Assembly: GCF_007744075.1 (NCBI RefSeq)
Contig: NZ_CP036266.1
Location: 2,244,501 to 2,308,500, forward strand
Length of the DNA stretch: 64,000 nt
Origin: Gimesia chilikensis
GTDB lineage: Bacteria; Planctomycetota; Planctomycetia; Planctomycetales; Planctomycetaceae
Reading direction: 5' to 3'
A program made the translations under genes and the position numbers. Positions 60,575-64,000 of this stretch are shown here, one piece after another (the stretch's first letter is position 1; the number at the start of each line of letters is the position of its first letter). Under the pieces are notes generated by a model. The model saw nothing but the letters and a program-made list of their open reading frames with translations, was not told where the DNA came from and made no database searches.

Positions 60575-63085
60575 TTAATGGACAAACAGAAATTCTTTGG
60601 TGTTGACCAGCGTCCAGATCAGATTGCCGAAGGCGGTCTTCTGATCTTTTTCGCTGGCGATATATTTCAGCGCGTTTTTAGTCTCCTGCGGTGTCGGTTC
60701 GCGGGAGAGGGTCTTCAGGAACAGTGCCCGAACTTTGCGTTCTGCCTCGCGTTTGTCTTTCGCCAGGTCGACCGCGTAGGGCCCCGTCGCTTTGGAGAGC
60801 ACGAAACCATTATTCATCACAAACAAGGATTGCGAGAGGCTCGGTTCCGAAACCCGTTCGCATTCGCAGGCACTTTCGCGTTTGGGGCGACCGAAGAGCG
60901 TCAGGAACTGATTGGAGTAATCTTCGTCGGGCAGTTGCAGGGCCCGCGTGGTTTTGGGGAGGCCGCTGAATCGTGTAGGCGAATCGGTAACATCGTCGAT
61001 CGCGTCCAGCAGGACCTCAGCCGAGATTCGCTGCGGGTAAAAGCGGGCGTAGTTCTGCGTTTCTTCCAGGTTGATCTCGTTGGCGTGTGAGCTCAACTGG
61101 TAGGTGCTGCTCGTGCAGATCAGCTCCACGATATGCCGCATGTCATAGCCGGAGCGAGTGAATTCCTCCGCCAGTTCTGCCAGAAGCGGCTCGTTGGCGG
61201 CGGGATTGGTGACTCGCAGGTCATCGAGGGGATGCACCAGGCCGCGACCGAAGAAATGGGCCCACATCCGGTTCACGAAAGCCCGGGCAAAGTAGGGGTT
61301 ATCTGGTTGGGTCATCCAGTCAACCAGGTAGTGCCGGGGATCTTCGAAAGGCGGGATCTCCAGGTCCGGTCCTCCCAGTCCATGGGGTGGTACGACTTCT
61401 CCGGTGACAGGATGTTTGACCTGCCCGGTCTGTTTGACGGAGATCATTTCGTTGGCTCGTCGCTCGGCGACGCCTGTGCCACCGGTCCGATTGACCCGGC
61501 TGAAGAAAGCCGCCAGCCCGTAGTAATCCTGCTGACTATATTTCTCGAACGGATGATGATGGCAGCGGGCACAGCCGATCCGCAGACCGAGAAAGACCTG
61601 GGCCATGTCATCCACGTACCGATCCAGGTAACGGACTTCCGCATACCACTGGGCCGGGGGATTGACTGAAACATCCCCGGTCGCCGTCAATACGCCGCGC
61701 ACCATTTCATCGTAGGGGACATTAGCGGCGATCTTGTTTCGCAGCCAGCGGTGAAAGGCGATTGTCCCGGGTTGACGCGGTTTCTGGCCCCGGCGTTTGT
61801 TCCGTAAAAGGTCGGACCATTTCTGGGCGAAGTGATCGGCGTAGTCCCCGGATCGGACCAGCCGTGCGATCAGCTTATTGCGTTTATCGGGATCAGTGCT
61901 GTTCGCATAGGACTCGACCTCATCGGGAGTCGGGATGCGTCCAGCAATCTGCAGCGACGCCCTGCGGATAAATGTCGCGTCATCGGCCAGAGGGGAAGGG
62001 GGCACCTGCAGCACTTTGAGCTTGCGCTGGATATGTTCGTCAATGAAGTTCGCTATCGGAAAGTCGGGCCAGGACTCTGGTTGCTCAGTCGAGGGGACCA
62101 GGATTTTCGCGACGGAGACTTCACCCTGGTAGAGTGCCAGTACCGAGGTTTCGCCGGTCCGTTCCAGTGAGGTGACCAGGCCTCGTTCATCGACGGTGCC
62201 GACGGACGTATCATTGGAGCGGAATTCCACCAGCGGCGTGACATCGCGTCTGGAGCCATCCGAATAATGCGCGGTGCCGGTCAGTTGTTGTTGTTCATTG
62301 TGTCCCAGCGATTCGAATTCAGGTTCTACGGTCAGCTTGACCAGCTCGGGGGCATCTGCCGGACCGTGTGGGGTATTGGCTTCAATCCAACGGACCAGGC
62401 GGGCATATTCCGGGCTGCTTTCTTCGAGTCGCTTCCCGCCCCCGTGCGGGATTTTCATAGTGGCTTTGCGAAGCAGCAGCGAATCTTCAGGGGAAGCGGG
62501 AAAAATCCGCCGACCGCGGATATCACGGGTGACCCATTCGTAATCCTGTTCAGGCTGGAAGCCGAACAGCGAGAGCTGGAATCCACCGCGTCCACCAGAT
62601 TTACCGTGACAGCCGCCGCCGTTACAACCCTGGCGAGTCAGGATGGGAGCGATATCGTTGGTGAAATCGAGCGGGAGATAGGTTTCCCCCTCTTCAACCT
62701 CGATGGGAATGGATTTCGTGTGAGAACCCCATTTGATCTGGAGCTCCGTTTTCCCAGTAGCCCGGGGAGTGAGTACCCCGGCGGCATCGATGGTCGCCAG
62801 CTGAGGATCTTTGAAATGGAAGCGGACCGCACGGGTCAGGTCGTGTGTGGTCTCTGCTGCGGTGATGCCTGTGACCAGCAGTTGCTGGCGACTGTCGCGT
62901 CCCCGCAGGTGGATGCGTTCCGGCCAGACTTTCATCCGGACAGTGGCTTCGGGAGTGATTTTGACCGGTTTGAATTCCGTTTCCGCAGACAGCAGCATAG
63001 GACTGCAACAACAGATCGTGAGCAGGAACGCACCCAGGCTACTGATAACTCTGGTTCCGGTTATATTTGCTTTGAATAATTTCAT
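60575..63085 (-). CDS. DUF1549-DUF1553 secreted protein with two Big2-like domains
   Basis: An 836-residue protein with signal peptide 'LGAFLLTICCCSPMLLSA'. A first Big2-like domain covers about residues 35-135. A cytochrome-like motif follows, 'QGCNGGGCHGKSGG', spaced CX4CH. A second Big2 domain ('YSDGSRRDVTPLVEFRSND') comes next, then DUF1549 ('FIRRASLQIAGRIPTPDE', with 'CARCHHHPFEKY') and DUF1553 ('AFVNRMWAHFFGRGLVHPLDD', 'STYQLSSHANEINLEETQNY'). It resembles the gene at 27209 closely, apart from the extra N-terminal Big2 domain. It stands 47 bp before the DUF1501 gene. The function is unknown. Confidence 0.88.
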   Translation of the reverse strand: MKLFKANITGTRVISSLGAFLLTICCCSPMLLSAETEFKPVKITPEATVRMKVWPERIHLRGRDSRQQLLVTGITAAETTHDLTRAVRFHFKDPQLATIDAAGVLTPRATGKTELQIKWGSHTKSIPIEVEEGETYLPLDFTNDIAPILTRQGCNGGGCHGKSGGRGGFQLSLFGFQPEQDYEWVTRDIRGRRIFPASPEDSLLLRKATMKIPHGGGKRLEESSPEYARLVRWIEANTPHGPADAPELVKLTVEPEFESLGHNEQQQLTGTAHYSDGSRRDVTPLVEFRSNDTSVGTVDERGLVTSLERTGETSVLALYQGEVSVAKILVPSTEQPESWPDFPIANFIDEHIQRKLKVLQVPPSPLADDATFIRRASLQIAGRIPTPDEVESYANSTDPDKRNKLIARLVRSGDYADHFAQKWSDLLRNKRRGQKPRQPGTIAFHRWLRNKIAANVPYDEMVRGVLTATGDVSVNPPAQWYAEVRYLDRYVDDMAQVFLGLRIGCARCHHHPFEKYSQQDYYGLAAFFSRVNRTGGTGVAERRANEMISVKQTGQVKHPVTGEVVPPHGLGGPDLEIPPFEDPRHYLVDWMTQPDNPYFARAFVNRMWAHFFGRGLVHPLDDLRVTNPAANEPLLAELAEEFTRSGYDMRHIVELICTSSTYQLSSHANEINLEETQNYARFYPQRISAEVLLDAIDDVTDSPTRFSGLPKTTRALQLPDEDYSNQFLTLFGRPKRESACECERVSEPSLSQSLFVMNNGFVLSKATGPYAVDLAKDKREAERKVRALFLKTLSREPTPQETKNALKYIASEKDQKTAFGNLIWTLVNTKEFLFVH

Positions 63086-63160
63086 CGTATCTCAGATTCT
63101 AATTCATCGAGTATCACAGGCAAATGCCGATCGGCAGGACTGTGTATACGAGTCTGATGA

Positions 63161-64000
63161 CTATTTCTGCTTTGGTTTTTTCGGGTTCTGTTCTGGTTCC
63201 ACTTTGAGTGTGATGACGTTGGTCACAATCGAGACGGGAACCGGTTTTGCTTTTTTCTGTTTCTGATCTGCTGCAGGTGAGAACTCCACTTTGGTGGTGG
63301 CGGACAGCCAGAGAAGATACTCTCCCGGCTGCAGTTTATCTGACAGGATGGCTGTCAGTTCACTCTTGGTTTGAGTGGGGGGGATCGATTTCGTGGGCTT
63401 GAATAAGGGGACGCTCTTCTGTTTGGCATCGACCATTACCGTATGCCACTTCAATTCGATGGGCGATGAAATCGATGAATCACCGGTTTCCAACTTCGCT
63501 ACCAGTTCCAGTTTACCACCCACGGTCAGCGGTTGTTGTGGTGGTGAGATCGTCAACACAACAGGGGCTGGTTCAGCGATACCTGCTGCGAGTGTGTTTA
63601 CTTGTGTGAAGTTGCCGGCATCAGTGACAGTCATAGGCTGGACTTTGCGGATCAGCTGCTGATCCTCGGACGTTGCCTGGAGTTTCAGGTTGAGAATATC
63701 TGGTTTCAGACTGCGGTCCGTCTGAATCGAAAGCACTGCTGCTGACTGGTGTTTGGGGATGATGACATCGTCGGCAGTCAGCCCCTCGGGGAGATCGACG
63801 GCGTGAATGTGGACGGGTTTGTCAAACCCATGCTGTCGGTCAACGTAGAGCGCGACGTGCGTGTGTCCCCCCGGATGTAACGTGGTTCCGTGTTTCCGCT
63901 CCAACTCACCCGGGTAAGCGAAGACGCGAAAGTCCGGCACTCTGTTTGTGATACGCACCCGGTACTGTCGCTCAAAGCCGCCCAAGCTCACGCCATACAG
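63161..64000 (-). CDS. Secreted PPC-type protein, C-terminal part (5' end outside window)
   Basis: The frame is open to the right edge of the window; a GTG at 63991 is not the true start because coding sequence continues upstream (LYGVSLGGFERQ). About 279 residues are visible. They match the later part of the product of 29543-31816: 'RVRITNRVPDFRVFAY', 'VDLPEGLTADDVIIPKHQSAAVL', and beta-sandwich modules ending in a lysine-rich tail. It is the first visible gene of the minus-strand unit with the PSD1 and DUF1501 genes. Its N-terminal domains and signal peptide are not in the window. Confidence 0.75.
   Translation of the reverse strand: MYGVSLGGFERQYRVRITNRVPDFRVFAYPGELERKHGTTLHPGGHTHVALYVDRQHGFDKPVHIHAVDLPEGLTADDVIIPKHQSAAVLSIQTDRSLKPDILNLKLQATSEDQQLIRKVQPMTVTDAGNFTQVNTLAAGIAEPAPVVLTISPPQQPLTVGGKLELVAKLETGDSSISSPIELKWHTVMVDAKQKSVPLFKPTKSIPPTQTKSELTAILSDKLQPGEYLLWLSATTKVEFSPAADQKQKKAKPVPVSIVTNVITLKVEPEQNPKKPKQK

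Overview
The window looks like chromosome of a marine-type planctomycete, close to Gimesia (formerly Planctomyces) by my reading. The grounds are three sets of the planctomycete-specific secreted families DUF1549/DUF1553 (PSD1, with or without a PSCyt1 cytochrome domain) and DUF1501, many secreted beta-propeller and beta-helix proteins, and an 18.3-kb gene for a giant extracellular protein whose N-terminus carries the LEDRTLL-type motif of planctomycete surface proteins. This is inference from family content; no rRNA gene is present.

Layout. 1-4.4 kb: the end of an aspartate kinase, then two paralogous unknown genes flanking a cluster of small unknown genes, including an S24/LexA-like domain protein with no ordinary start codon. 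A 56-bp copy of that gene's 3' end lies beside the other paralog. 4.5-10.1 kb: secreted NHL propeller, squalene-cyclase-like repeat protein, beta-helix protein and creatininase-family enzyme. 10.1-11.8 kb: an AT-rich leader (palindrome over a promoter-like sequence, 34-codon ORF, terminator-like hairpin), then 12 tRNA genes on one strand, none with an encoded CCA. 11.8-16.8 kb: a secreted two-gene unit and a XylR/AraC regulator. 17-19.4 kb: two more tRNA genes (Met, Ala), then 2OG-Fe(II) oxygenase, ATP-grasp-like protein and RNA ligase, with 28-bp gaps and a strong bidirectional terminator. 19.4-22.1 kb: catalase and a LysR regulator, then a degenerate tRNA-like element. 22.3-33.2 kb: two PSD1/DUF1501 operons. 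33.4-40.5 kb: anion permease, cardiolipin synthase, NhaP-type antiporter and sialidase-like protein. 40.5-58.7 kb: the giant Calx-beta/FG-GAP protein. 59.1-64 kb: a third PSD1/DUF1501 operon on the minus strand, running off the window.

The most unusual part is the tRNA material with the RNA-processing cassette. Fourteen recognisable tRNAs with fourteen different anticodons lie in two blocks on the same strand, and the second block appears to head a transcription unit ending in an RNA ligase. A tRNA repair, decoy or replacement system is a reasonable hypothesis, but nothing in the sequence proves it. The rest (secreted cytochrome-like PSD1 proteins with Tat-exported DUF1501 partners, propellers, adhesin-like giant protein) is the usual planctomycete cell-surface and polysaccharide-handling repertoire, whose detailed functions are mostly unknown.
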